This document shows positions 48,178 through 57,112 of a stretch of 64,000 nucleotides of DNA, in pieces. The notes under the pieces are model-generated. The model did not search any database and had not been told where the DNA came from. It saw only the letters and a list, made by a program, of their open reading frames with translations. Within the stretch, counting starts at the first letter, position 1. The number at the start of each line of letters is the position of its first letter. This stretch comes from JAYPWI01 sp964629575 (GTDB taxonomy: Bacteria; Actinomycetota; Acidimicrobiia; Acidimicrobiales; Poriferisodalaceae). The stretch is taken from the NCBI GenBank assembly GCA_964629575.1, contig CAZVUM010000012.1, positions 1 through 64,000 of the forward strand, given 5' to 3'. The translations under genes were made by a program, and so were the position numbers.

Positions 48178-48846
48178 GTGACCGGACCTTCCACCTCAGA
48201 GCGCATCGACTCGTCGTGCGTCTGGATCATCGACGGTGCTCCGGACCTCCCCACCCGTCCCAAGGCGCCCGAACCGACGTGCGTCATCGCGGTCGACGGC
48301 GGAGCGGCCCACGCAGGCGCGCTCGGCCTCCGGGTCGACGTACTGGTCGGCGACCTCGACTCGATCGACCCGGCGCTTCGGGACCGGCTGGCCGGCACAG
48401 GCACCATCATCGACCGCCACCCCACCGACAAGGATCGCAGCGACCTCGACCTCGCGATCGGGTTTGCCGTCGGACTGGCGGCCCAGCGGATCGAGGTCAT
48501 CTCGGGTGGTGGGGGTCGCCTGGACCACGAGCTCGTCGCCGTGCTGCTCCTCGGACGGCCCGAGATCGCTGCTCTTCCCCTCACCGCTCACTCACGCGGG
48601 ACCCGGCTGACCGCGATCGCAGCAGGGACCGACACGCGCCTCGATGCCGGCGCCGGCGACACCGTCACACTCGTCGCGACGGGAGGTGCCGCTCGGATCA
48701 CGACAACCGGCCTTCGATGGGACCTCGACGAGGCGACTCCCCTGCACCCTGGAAGCACGCTCGGCCTCAGCAATGTCGCGGAGGCAGATTCTCCGGGGCT
48801 GTCCGTGGCCCAGGGGGTCGTTTTGGCGGTGGTGGTGCCGAGGTGA
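48178..48846 (+). CDS. Thiamine pyrophosphokinase
   Basis: A 222-residue enzyme that makes thiamine diphosphate from thiamine and ATP. VIAVDGGAAHAGALGLRVDV and VLVGDLDSIDP carry the DGG and GDxDS catalytic motifs, followed by HPTDKDRSDLDLAIGFAV and the substrate Gly-rich ISGGGGRLDHELVAVLLL. The C-terminal beta domain (SRGTRLTAIAAGTDTRL onward) completes the fold. The GTG at 48178 is used, within a short GT repeat. GTGA overlap with the following solute-binding lipoprotein gene suggests thiamine salvage. No TPP riboswitch was seen; only about 50 bases separate it from the divergent PBP gene. Confidence 0.9.
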   Translation: MTGPSTSERIDSSCVWIIDGAPDLPTRPKAPEPTCVIAVDGGAAHAGALGLRVDVLVGDLDSIDPALRDRLAGTGTIIDRHPTDKDRSDLDLAIGFAVGLAAQRIEVISGGGGRLDHELVAVLLLGRPEIAALPLTAHSRGTRLTAIAAGTDTRLDAGAGDTVTLVATGGAARITTTGLRWDLDEATPLHPGSTLGLSNVAEADSPGLSVAQGVVLAVVVPR

Positions 48847-50015
48847 TCGTTCGCATCGCCGCGATCGCGATGAGTTGCCTGGTCCTCGCCGCCGCGTGCG
48901 GTTCGGCGGACGACACTCCCCCGACGGTGCGCGTCCTCACCCACGAAGACTTCACGATTCCCGAGGATGCGATCGCCGATTTCACCGCGCGCACCGGCAT
49001 CGAGGTCGTCGTCTTTCGCGAGTCCGACCCGACCGCGATCGCCGAGCTGCTCGAGCGCAGCAGAAGCACCCCCGTTGCCGACGTCGTCATCGGAATCGAC
49101 ACGCTCGAGCTCAGCAGGGTGATCGACGGTCGACTCGTGGAGCCGTACCGACCGATCGGGCGCGAGAAACTCGACGAGAACTTCCTCATCGAAGACGACT
49201 GGATGATTCCCGTCAGCGTCCTGGATGCCTGCGTCAACCGATCGATCTCGTTCTACGAGCCGCCCGAGCGTCAGGTCGATCAGCTCCCCGACCTCGACGA
49301 GGTGCCGCCACCGATCCCGGCGAGCATCGAGTCGTTCATCGATCCGGTGCACTCGGCCCACGTGGTCATCCCCGATGCCAGAACGAGTCGGATGGGCCTG
49401 TACCTCCTCGTGGCCCTGGCCCGTCTGCACCCCGAGGGCTCTGGCGACCCCGAAGCCATGGCGTGGCCGCAGTTCCTCGACCTCATGCTGCGCCAAGGTG
49501 CGCTCGTCACGCCGAGCTGGGAGGAGTCGTACTTCACCCACTTCCTTCCCGGACCCTCCACCGACACCGGCGCCGACTCGGACCCCACCGAGCGGCCGCT
49601 CACCTGGGGGTCGGCGGGGATGCCGGCGGTGAGCGTCCGCTTCCAACCCGAGCTCCCCGAGACCGTCGACATCGAGGTCCTGCGCAGCGGGTGCGTCCGG
49701 ATCGTCAACTACGCCGGGTTGGTGGCAGGCACCCCGAACCGTCAGGATGCCGCCCGCTTCATGGACACCCTCGTCGAGCCGTTGTTCCAGTTCGGTGTGC
49801 CGGACCGATTCGGGAGTCGGCCCGTCCGTCCCGACATCGTCCGAACCGACGCGTGGCGGGAATTCGGCATCGAGGTCGACGCAGCGACCCTGGATCCGGC
49901 AACCGTCGGCGAGCGTTGGCCCGTCTGGCAGCTGACCTGGAACCAGGTGATGACCGAATTCGAGACGGGCGACGAGCCGATCGAACCCGTCGTCACCGTG
50001 ACGCTGCCGGAGTGA
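48843..50015 (+). CDS. ABC-type solute-binding lipoprotein, probably thiamine (ThiB/TbpA-like)
   Basis: A 390-residue periplasmic-type binding protein with lipobox LAAAC (Cys19). The mature N-terminus PTVRVLTHEDFTIPEDAIAD and FTARTGIEVVVFRESDPTAI match the iron/thiamine binding-protein family, and NYAGLVAGTPNRQDAARFMD is the typical hinge-region motif. Coupling to thiamine pyrophosphokinase (GTGA) makes thiamine the likely ligand. No permease or ATPase gene follows within the window, so the transporter partners must be elsewhere. An aromatic cleft such as WGSAGMPAVS may bind the thiamine rings; this is inference. Confidence 0.8.
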   Translation: MIVRIAAIAMSCLVLAAACGSADDTPPTVRVLTHEDFTIPEDAIADFTARTGIEVVVFRESDPTAIAELLERSRSTPVADVVIGIDTLELSRVIDGRLVEPYRPIGREKLDENFLIEDDWMIPVSVLDACVNRSISFYEPPERQVDQLPDLDEVPPPIPASIESFIDPVHSAHVVIPDARTSRMGLYLLVALARLHPEGSGDPEAMAWPQFLDLMLRQGALVTPSWEESYFTHFLPGPSTDTGADSDPTERPLTWGSAGMPAVSVRFQPELPETVDIEVLRSGCVRIVNYAGLVAGTPNRQDAARFMDTLVEPLFQFGVPDRFGSRPVRPDIVRTDAWREFGIEVDAATLDPATVGERWPVWQLTWNQVMTEFETGDEPIEPVVTVTLPE

Positions 50016-50087
50016 GAGTTCGCCTCACCGTGGCGTAGTGTTCTGGTCTCTCACACACATGCGCTCACACAGCTAACGGAGGTCACA

Positions 50088-51173
50088 GTGAAGGCTGCAG
50101 TGCTCAACGAGATCCCGGGGAACCTCGAGATCACCGACGTCACCATCGACAGCCCGGGTCCGCGCGAGGTGCTCATCCGCACTGCCGCGGCAGGCCTGTG
50201 CCACAGCGACCTCCACTTCATGGAGGGCAAGTACCCGTACCTGACACCCGCTGTCCTGGGTCACGAGTCCGCCGGCGTCGTCGAAGCCGTCGGCCGCGAC
50301 GTGTCGTACGTGAAGCCCGGCGATCACGTGATCACCTGCCTCTCGGTCTTCTGCGGCCACTGCTCCTACTGCATCGAAGGTCGACCTTCGATCTGCTCCA
50401 ACAAGGACGTCGAGTGCAACCGCGGTCCCGACGAGACCCCACGCCTGACGATCGAGGGCGCACCGGCCTTCCAGTTCCTCAACCTCTCGTCGTTCGCCGA
50501 GCAGATGCTCGTGCACGAACATGCCATCGTGAAGATCCGCGAGGACATGCCGCTGGACCGCGCCGCCCTCATCGGCTGCGGTGTGATGACAGGTGTCGGA
50601 GCCGTCTTCAGGACAGCGAGCGTTCAGCCGGGTGAGACGGTCGCCGTCGTCGGCGCCGGTGGCATCGGCCTCGCCGCCATCCAGGGGGCGCGCATCGCCG
50701 GCGCCGGGCGCGTGATCGCGGTCGACATGGTGGAGTCCAAGCTCGAGATCGCCCGCCAGATGGGCGCGACGGACACGGTGAACGCCGGTGACGGCGACGC
50801 CGTGGCAGCGGTCCACGAGCTCACCGGCGGCGGTGTGCACAAGTCCTTCGAAGCGGTCGGGCTCAAACAGACCGCCGAACAGTGCTTCAACATGCTGCGC
50901 AACGGCGGGACAGCCACCGTCATCGGCATGATCCCCGTCGGCACCATGGTCGAGGTCCACGGCGTCGACTTCCTCTTCGAGAAGAAGCTGCAGGGCTCCA
51001 ACATGGGCTCCAACCAGTTCCGCACCGACATGCCCCGACTCGTCGACATGTACCTCGATGGCCGGCTCATGCTCGACGAAATGGTCTCGGCCCGCATCCA
51101 GCTGGAGGACATCAACGCGGGCTTCGAAGCGATGAAGACGGGCTCCGTCACCCGCAGCGTTATTGAATTCTGA
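50088..51173 (+). CDS. Zinc-dependent alcohol dehydrogenase
   Basis: A 361-residue MDR dehydrogenase. The catalytic Zn ligands are Cys in GLCHSDLHFMEG and His in LGHESAGVVEAVG; the structural Zn site is CGHCSYCIEGRPSIC (four Cys). The Rossmann motif VAVVGAGGIGLAAIQGARIA (about 188-207) is followed by AVDMVESKLEIAR, whose Asp favours NAD+. The Asn-rich loop with CSNKDVECNRGPDETPRL is long, as in mycobacterial MDR ADHs acting on primary alcohols or, in some cases, mycothiol-formaldehyde. Strong ribosome site GGAGGT upstream of GTG 50088. Substrate unresolved. Confidence 0.92.
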   Translation: MKAAVLNEIPGNLEITDVTIDSPGPREVLIRTAAAGLCHSDLHFMEGKYPYLTPAVLGHESAGVVEAVGRDVSYVKPGDHVITCLSVFCGHCSYCIEGRPSICSNKDVECNRGPDETPRLTIEGAPAFQFLNLSSFAEQMLVHEHAIVKIREDMPLDRAALIGCGVMTGVGAVFRTASVQPGETVAVVGAGGIGLAAIQGARIAGAGRVIAVDMVESKLEIARQMGATDTVNAGDGDAVAAVHELTGGGVHKSFEAVGLKQTAEQCFNMLRNGGTATVIGMIPVGTMVEVHGVDFLFEKKLQGSNMGSNQFRTDMPRLVDMYLDGRLMLDEMVSARIQLEDINAGFEAMKTGSVTRSVIEF

Positions 51174-51238
51174 GTCCTCGTTTACGCCGGGGCTCGTCGC
51201 CGCTTCGCAACTCCTCGCGCCCGGATTCGCAGCGGGCG
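51174..51238. other. Spacer between convergent ADH and GH3 genes
   Basis: 65 bases including CTCGTCGCCGCTTCGCAACT, similar in composition to the core of the 41-bp minisatellite (GTCGTCGCTTCGCTCCTCCT). A dispersed short element is possible. No clear intrinsic terminator hairpin with a T-run is visible. Confidence 0.35.
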
Positions 51239-52702
51239 TTACCTGTCTCGGATGGTGTTGAGGTTGCCGCGCACGCGGCCGACCAGGGTGCAGGAATTGA
51301 GGCCCTTCGCCCGCAGCACATTGGTGGCGGCCCGATCCAGGCTCCCCACAGACAGCTCCCCTTCGAGGACCGCCCGATCGATCGCGTCGAACGCCACCGG
51401 CACGTCGTCGAGGTTGCCGACGAGCGCCACGTCTGCGCCCGCGGCGATCGCCATCACGACCGCCTCGGGAACCGTCCAACGATCCGTGATCGCTCCCATG
51501 GTGAGCGAGTCGGTGACCACCAAGCCCTGATGACCGAGCTCGCCACGCAAGAGACCGTCGATCGCTTGGTGCGACAGGGACGCCGGCAGACCACCGGTGA
51601 GGCCCGGCACGTCGAGGTGACCGACCATCACGGCCGCACCTGACGAAGCGATCGCTTCCTCGAACGGCTGCAGGTCCCGTGCACGCAACTCGGCGAGGGG
51701 CGCGGTCTGCGGCAACTCGACGTGGCTGTCTGCTGTGGCAGCACCGTGGCCAGGGAAGTGCTTCACGACAGGAAGAATCCCGGACTGCTCCATCCCGCGG
51801 ACGACGGCCATCCCGTAGGACGTGACATCTGCGGGTACATCACCGAAGGACCGATCACCGATTCCCGGGCCGGATCCGACGTCGAGAACGGGTGCGAAGT
51901 TGACCGTGAAACCCAAGTCGATCATCGCCTCGCCATGGCGCAGGGCACGGGCCTCGACCACCTCGATCCGGTCTCCGCTCTGCGCGCCAGCAGACGGCAG
52001 CGTCGGCAGCACGCCTCGCAGCCGCTGGACCCGGCCTCCTTCCTCGTCGACGGCGAGGAGAAGCGGGATGCGGTCGGCGAAATCCTGGAGCTCGTCGATC
52101 CGGCGATCGATGAACGGCGTGGCTCCGCCGAGCAGCATGATGCCGCCGATCTGATGGTCGCGAGCCTCCTCGACCGCCAACCCGAACTCGCGCTCACTGA
52201 GAGCCGTCATCAGCGTCTGGCCGATCCGAACAGCCCTCGGGAGCTCCGAGGTGCACGCCAGATCGATGTCGGGCCACCACGATCCCCGCATCAGCTGACG
52301 AATCGCCACACCGGACAGCCAGCCGAGCGTCCTCTCCCCACGCAGATCCACCTCCGGGCCAGGGTCGCCCAGGGCCACCTCGGTCCCATCGGCCAGCTGC
52401 AACCACAGCCCGAGCGCGCCCGGCGATCCCGATCGGGCCGACTCGACGCGCACGGGAAGCTCGGGGTCCTCGCCCACCGCCGGGAAGATCGACGTTCCGA
52501 CGACCTCCACGGTGCCGTCTTCGCTGACGACCCAGTAGCCGACCCCGCCGGGCCCTTCGAGGACGGCGACGACCGGCGATGCCGTCGCCGCGCCATCGTC
52601 GAGCGGGGCCTCATCCTCGGTCTGGGCCGATACTGTCGCAGCACCCGACACGGCCAGGAGTGCGACCAGTGTCGCGAGACCGCGTGCCGCCACTCTCTTC
52701 AC
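51239..52702 (-). CDS. Exported glycoside hydrolase family 3 protein (beta-N-acetylhexosaminidase-like)
   Basis: A 487-residue enzyme with signal peptide VKRVAARGLATLVALLAVSG ending near ATVSA-Q. An N-terminal unrecognised beta-rich domain (about 30-160, GGVGYWVVSEDGTVEVVG) precedes the GH3 barrel: LLLAVDEEGGRVQRL, FAPVLDVGSG, VVKHFPGHGAATADSHVELP (the NagZ His/Asp general-acid pair) and VVTDSLTMGAI with the nucleophile Asp. NagZ-type enzymes release N-acetylglucosamine during wall recycling; export suggests action on the wall or extracellular glycans. GTG 52702 chosen at the signal peptide start. Confidence 0.88.
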   Translation of the reverse strand: MKRVAARGLATLVALLAVSGAATVSAQTEDEAPLDDGAATASPVVAVLEGPGGVGYWVVSEDGTVEVVGTSIFPAVGEDPELPVRVESARSGSPGALGLWLQLADGTEVALGDPGPEVDLRGERTLGWLSGVAIRQLMRGSWWPDIDLACTSELPRAVRIGQTLMTALSEREFGLAVEEARDHQIGGIMLLGGATPFIDRRIDELQDFADRIPLLLAVDEEGGRVQRLRGVLPTLPSAGAQSGDRIEVVEARALRHGEAMIDLGFTVNFAPVLDVGSGPGIGDRSFGDVPADVTSYGMAVVRGMEQSGILPVVKHFPGHGAATADSHVELPQTAPLAELRARDLQPFEEAIASSGAAVMVGHLDVPGLTGGLPASLSHQAIDGLLRGELGHQGLVVTDSLTMGAITDRWTVPEAVVMAIAAGADVALVGNLDDVPVAFDAIDRAVLEGELSVGSLDRAATNVLRAKGLNSCTLVGRVRGNLNTIRDR

Positions 52703-52752
52703 GCCCCGCACGGTAGCCAACCCAGGAGCCTTCCCATGAGCAGCGTCCGCTG

Positions 52753-53055
52753 ATGGCCGTCCTGTCGGCGATCGGCTTCTGGCTCGTGATCGGTGCACCG
52801 CTCGCCGTGACGGGCCTTGCGTTCCTGGACGTCGCCCGGCGGCCGGCGTGGGCCTGGGCGTTGACGGGTCGGCGTCAGGCGGTGTGGATGGCGGTGCTCG
52901 GCGGAGCCTGGATCACGTGGCTCGGCGGCGCGGCGATTGCACTGTTGTACTTCGCGACGGCCCATCGCGAGGTCCGGGACGCAGAGAACGGCGACATCCG
53001 GTACTGGATCGAGCCCGATGACACCGATGGGGGCGATCACCCGCCCCGCATCTGA
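52753..53055 (+). CDS. Small membrane protein, unknown function (100 aa)
   Basis: A 100-residue protein with two hydrophobic helices, VLSAIGFWLVIGAPLAVTGLA (about 3-23) and AVWMAVLGGAWITWLGGAAI (about 43-62), joined by an Arg/Trp-rich loop, and ending in a polar acidic tail NGDIRYWIEPDDTDGG. It resembles short DUF2516-like actinobacterial membrane proteins but is not firmly assigned. It is divergent from the GH3 gene and its last 19 bases overlap the 3' end of the convergent redoxin/NHL gene. Confidence 0.72.
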   Translation: MAVLSAIGFWLVIGAPLAVTGLAFLDVARRPAWAWALTGRRQAVWMAVLGGAWITWLGGAAIALLYFATAHREVRDAENGDIRYWIEPDDTDGGDHPPRI

Positions 53056-55151
53056 TTCTCGAGTTCCTCGGCGGAGGGAAGGGGGTGGCGGAACTGCACC
53101 GCCGACTCGCCGCCTTCGGCCACCTCGACGGGAAGCTCGAAGGTGACGCCTCTGATGAGGCAGAACGCCTCCTCCGCGATCAGGCAATAGAACACCGTGG
53201 TGTCCCCGTAGATGACATTGGAACCGCCGCCCGCGGCGACCTCGATGTCGAAGGTCAGCGGCGTTTCGGGCCCCTGCGCTTCATAGAGCGCTGGTGTCAC
53301 CGCGCTGATGTAGGCCGGGTCGTCCGCGGTCCATTCGAACCTGAACGTCCCGATGGTGTTGTACTTGTAGCCCTCCGGCAGGTCGAACTCGACCGTCAGC
53401 TGCACCCGTCCAGGAGCAAGCGTCGTGGGCGGCAGCACGACCTCGTCGTCTGAGAGCCCCACCGCGGTGATCGTCGCCAGCTCCAGGTTGGTGAGCAGCA
53501 GGGTCGACAGTTCGCCGGTGTCGACATCGAGCACCCGAACCTGGTGGTTGTTGGTGTCTGCGATGTACAAGCGGCGGCCGGCGAGGCTCAGGCCGCTGGG
53601 CTCATCGAGTTGGGCCGATTGGCCGCGGCCGTCGGTGAGACCGGGCAGACCATCGCCGAGGATCGTTCGGGACTCTCGTGTGTCGAGGTCGAGGACCTTG
53701 AGTCGATGGTTGTACGTGTCTGCCACGTAGAGCGACCCATCGACGAGCTCCACGCCGATCGCGTGCTGCAGCTTGGTGTCCTCGAAGGATCCGATCTCGT
53801 CTCCCCACACGAACAGGCCGTCACCCACCAGCGTGGTGAGCTGGTCGTCGTCGAAGCTCACCGCCCGGACGGCGCTCGCCTCAGGATCGGTGAAGAAGAG
53901 CATGTCCGCGTCGGCGGCGAAGCCCGACGGCTGTGAGAGCGTTGCGCGCAGGCGGTGGCCGTCGTCGAGGCCCTCCGCGCCAGTACCTGCGAACAGATCG
54001 AGGAATCCGCTCTCGAGCTCGAGCACCCAGATCTGGTGGCGCCCTGCACCTGCGATCAACAGCTGACTCCCGCGGAGATGCAGGTCCCAGGGGGACGCGA
54101 TCGGCGTCTGGAGGGCGGGACCCGGTTCGAAGCGGAATGCGGGGGTGCCGACACCGGCGATCGTCGACACCTCGCGGGTCACCAGGTCGGCGGCGCGTAT
54201 CAGGTGGTTCTCGCGGTCGGCGATGTAGAGCGTCCTTCCATCCTCGGAGAGCGCGAGACCCTGCGGTCGCGAGAACGAGGCATCCGCGAAGGTTCCGTCC
54301 ACTGCGCCCTCATGTCCCACGCCGATCACATCGAGGAGCTCCCCATCGAGGTCGCTGACGAGCACCCGGTGATGGCCGGTATCGGTGATGAACAAGCGGT
54401 TGGATGCCTCATCTGCGAGAACCTTGCCCGGGAAGGCCAGCACCGTCGGAAGCAGCTCGGTTGCGGCCAGCCGCACGTCGAGGTCGGTCGTGTCGATCGC
54501 TCCCGCGGCCCCGTACTCCTTGGCCATCGTGTCGATGATCGGCTGGAAGAGGTCGTAGACACCCTCCCCAGAGTGACCACCGACCACCCGTCCCTCGGGA
54601 TCGATGAGAATCAGCGTCGGCCAGGCGTTGACCCCGTAGGTGTTGCGGATCAGCTCGAACTCATCGTTGACGATGGGTTCTTCGCGGCCGTAGCGGAGCG
54701 ATGCCTGCTGCACGGCGTCGAGGGTTCGCTCATGGTCGAACTTCGCCCAGTGGACGCCCACGACCACGAGGGATTCGGGGTACTCGGCCTGCAGTCTCTT
54801 GAGGTCCGGGATGATGTGGATGCAGTTGATGCAGCCCTGGGTCCAGAAGTCGAGCACGACGATCTTGCCCTGCAGGTCCTGAGTGAGCGACAGCGGCCTG
54901 CTGACGTTGAGCCAGTCCAAGGCCGGAGGGAAATCCGGCGCCTCGCGCTCGCCGGAGTAGGTGAAGCCGCCCTCGGGTGTCGTGACCTCGTCTGCTCCAC
55001 CGTCGCCCGTGGCGGACGCCCCTGCCTCAGCCTCGCCCGTCCCGTCATCGACAACCGCTTCGCCGGGCTCGGGCTCGGCGCCCTCGTCGGCCGGCGAACA
55101 CGCCGCCACGAAGAGACAAAAGGCGAGAAGAGCTGTGAAGAGACGCGTCAC
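53037..55151 (-). CDS. Redoxin plus NHL-repeat lipoprotein (NHLRC2-like)
   Basis: A 704-residue predicted lipoprotein with lipobox FVAAC (Cys18) after LLAFCL. The thioredoxin-like domain (about 75-215) contains GKIVVLDFWTQGCINCIHII with redox pair Cys107/Cys110. A six-bladed NHL beta-propeller follows, with repeated GxVDGTFADASFSRPQGLAL-type blades (residues about 240-575), then a C-terminal beta-sandwich (about 590-700). This order matches human NHLRC2 and bacterial relatives. An extracytoplasmic thiol-disulfide function is likely. GTG 55151 begins the signal peptide; a longer frame exists to 55175. Confidence 0.9.
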   Translation of the reverse strand: MTRLFTALLAFCLFVAACSPADEGAEPEPGEAVVDDGTGEAEAGASATGDGGADEVTTPEGGFTYSGEREAPDFPPALDWLNVSRPLSLTQDLQGKIVVLDFWTQGCINCIHIIPDLKRLQAEYPESLVVVGVHWAKFDHERTLDAVQQASLRYGREEPIVNDEFELIRNTYGVNAWPTLILIDPEGRVVGGHSGEGVYDLFQPIIDTMAKEYGAAGAIDTTDLDVRLAATELLPTVLAFPGKVLADEASNRLFITDTGHHRVLVSDLDGELLDVIGVGHEGAVDGTFADASFSRPQGLALSEDGRTLYIADRENHLIRAADLVTREVSTIAGVGTPAFRFEPGPALQTPIASPWDLHLRGSQLLIAGAGRHQIWVLELESGFLDLFAGTGAEGLDDGHRLRATLSQPSGFAADADMLFFTDPEASAVRAVSFDDDQLTTLVGDGLFVWGDEIGSFEDTKLQHAIGVELVDGSLYVADTYNHRLKVLDLDTRESRTILGDGLPGLTDGRGQSAQLDEPSGLSLAGRRLYIADTNNHQVRVLDVDTGELSTLLLTNLELATITAVGLSDDEVVLPPTTLAPGRVQLTVEFDLPEGYKYNTIGTFRFEWTADDPAYISAVTPALYEAQGPETPLTFDIEVAAGGGSNVIYGDTTVFYCLIAEEAFCLIRGVTFELPVEVAEGGESAVQFRHPLPSAEELENQMRGG

Positions 55152-55192
55152 CTGGCCAGTGTGGCCCAGCGTCACTCGCTAGTGGGATCCGT

Positions 55193-55696
55193 TCAGGGCC
55201 GCCAGCGCCGGGAGTCGATCACCCCGGTGTCGAAACCCGCGCGGTGGAGGCCACCATGAAAGCGGGCGTGCTCGATCTTGAGGCACCGGTCCATGACAAC
55301 GTCGAGGCCGGCCTCGCTGGCCATCTGGGCAGCCTCGACATTCCACAACCCGAGCTGGGCCCAGAACGCCGTGGCGCCGACGGCAATCGTCTCCTCGGCG
55401 ACCTCGGGGAGATCGTCGGACCGCCGGAACACATCGACGAGGTCGGGGACAACGGGCAGGTCGGCCAGCGTGGGATAGCACGGCTCGCCGAGGATCTCAT
55501 CGGCCATCGGGTTGACGAAGTACACGTCGAAGCCCGCGCTCGAGCTGAGGAGGTACGTGGCGACGAAGTTGCTCGGGCGGGCCGGATTGGCCGACACCCC
55601 CACCATCGCAACGCTGGTCGTTCGATCGAGGAGCTGCAGTCGGGCCGCGGCCGACGGCTCGGTCCACCCCGGCACGGGATCGTGGGTGATCGTCAT
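55193..55696 (-). CDS. CoA-binding domain protein (CoA_binding_2)
   Basis: A 167-residue single-domain Rossmann protein. TTSVAMVGVSANPARPSNFV carries the nucleotide loop GxSxxPxRxS, followed by VYFVNPMADEILGEPCYPTL and VDLVDVFRRSDDLPEVAEE, the conserved blocks of the YccU/CoA_binding_2 family. ATAFWAQLGLWNVEAAQMAS and VMDRCLKIEHARFHG end it. These proteins bind CoA; their cellular role is unknown. AAGGAGG lies just upstream of ATG 55696, which overlaps the preceding stop by one base (TGATG), so the gene follows metY in one operon. Confidence 0.92.
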   Translation of the reverse strand: MTITHDPVPGWTEPSAAARLQLLDRTTSVAMVGVSANPARPSNFVATYLLSSSAGFDVYFVNPMADEILGEPCYPTLADLPVVPDLVDVFRRSDDLPEVAEETIAVGATAFWAQLGLWNVEAAQMASEAGLDVVMDRCLKIEHARFHGGLHRAGFDTGVIDSRRWRP

Positions 55697-56988
55697 CAAG
55701 CCTCCTTGCTGGCAACCGCCAGCGCTTGGTCCAGGTCCCAGAGGATGTCGTCGAGGTCCTCGAGCCCGACAGACAACCGGATCATGTCCGGCGTGACACC
55801 ACCAGCCTCGAGGGCTTCGTCGCTGAGCTGCTGGTGGGTGGTCGAGGCCGGGTGGATCACGAGTGTCCTGGCATCGCCGACGTTGGCGAGATGGCTCACC
55901 ATCTGCAGGGCTTCGATGAACGCGGCACCGGCAGCGCGGCCGCCCTCGACACCGAAGGTGAAGATGGCGCCTGGCCCCTTCGGCATGTACGTCGCTGCGA
56001 GATCGCGGTACGGCGAGGACTCGAGTCCGGCGTACTTGACCCAGCCGACCGAGGGGTGCTGCTCGAGGAACTCTGCGACCGCCATGGCGTTGGCCACGTG
56101 CGCATCCATACGGAACGGAAGGGTCTCGAGGCCCTGGAGCAACAGGAACGCGTTCATCGGCGACATGGACGCACCGATGTCGCGGAGCTGCTCCACCCGG
56201 AGCTTGGTGCAGAACGCGTACTCCCCGAAATTCTCCCAGAATTTGAGGTCGTTGTAGCTCGCGACCGGTTCGGTCATGTTGGGAAAGCGGCCGCTCCCCC
56301 AATCGAAACGGCCGGACTCCGAGACCACCCCGCCGATCGACGTGCCGTGACCGCCGATGAACTTCGTGGCCGAGTGCAGCACGATGTCGGCGCCGTGCTC
56401 CATGGGACGACACAGGTACGGCGTGGCGAACGTCGCATCGACGACGAGTGGAAGGTCGTGGCTGTGCGCCAGAGCGGACAAGCCCGCGAGATCGGGGATC
56501 GAACCGGAGGGGTTTCCGACGATCTCGGTGTAGAGGAACTTCGTGTTCTCATCGATCGCTTGATCGAACGAGTCGAGGTCGTCCCCATCCACGAAGCGGG
56601 CATCCACCCCGAACCGCCCGAGGGTGACGTCGAACAAGGTGTGCGTCCCGCCATAGAGCGCCGATGACGTCACCAGGTTGTCGCCGGCGCCGGCGAGCGC
56701 CGCCGCAGTGAGGAACTCCGCAGACATCCCCGAGGCGGTCGCCACGGCACCGATGCCGCCTTCGAGGCTGGCCATGCGCTCCTCGAAGGCGTTGATGGTC
56801 GGGTTGGAGATCCGCGTGTAGATGGTTCCGTACTTCTGCAACGCGAACTGGTCGGCCGCGTCCTCGGTGTCCTCGAACACGAAGCTCGTCGACTGGTAGA
56901 TGGGCACGGCTCGAGAGCCGGTGGCGGGATCGGGCCGTCCACCAGCGTGGAGAGCCCGGGTGCGGAAACCCCAGGTGCGATCGGTCAC
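55696..56988 (-). CDS. metY: O-acetylhomoserine aminocarboxypropyltransferase
   Basis: A 430-residue PLP enzyme of the Cys/Met metabolism family. GFRTRALHAGGRPDPATGSR and VPIYQSTSFVF open it; the PLP Schiff-base Lys209 is in LHSATKFIGGHGTSIGGVV, a sequence typical of O-acetylhomoserine sulfhydrylases. YTRISNPTINAFEERMASLEGG and FATPYLCRPMEHGADI are also conserved. It converts O-acetylhomoserine plus sulfide to homocysteine (or makes cysteine from O-acetylserine). GTG 56988 gives the normal family N-terminus; the frame stays open further upstream across the HDOD start region, unlikely to be used. Confidence 0.93.
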   Translation of the reverse strand: MTDRTWGFRTRALHAGGRPDPATGSRAVPIYQSTSFVFEDTEDAADQFALQKYGTIYTRISNPTINAFEERMASLEGGIGAVATASGMSAEFLTAAALAGAGDNLVTSSALYGGTHTLFDVTLGRFGVDARFVDGDDLDSFDQAIDENTKFLYTEIVGNPSGSIPDLAGLSALAHSHDLPLVVDATFATPYLCRPMEHGADIVLHSATKFIGGHGTSIGGVVSESGRFDWGSGRFPNMTEPVASYNDLKFWENFGEYAFCTKLRVEQLRDIGASMSPMNAFLLLQGLETLPFRMDAHVANAMAVAEFLEQHPSVGWVKYAGLESSPYRDLAATYMPKGPGAIFTFGVEGGRAAGAAFIEALQMVSHLANVGDARTLVIHPASTTHQQLSDEALEAGGVTPDMIRLSVGLEDLDDILWDLDQALAVASKEA

Positions 56989-57112
56989 CCCACGGAGTCT
57001 AGAGAGGCTGTCCAGACACGGGCAGATGAAGCGGTCGGGATGGGGGGTTTGGCTCACTCCGCTATCCCAGGGCGCCGACAGGATCAGTGTCCCCGCGTTC
57101 GGAGCTCGCCCT

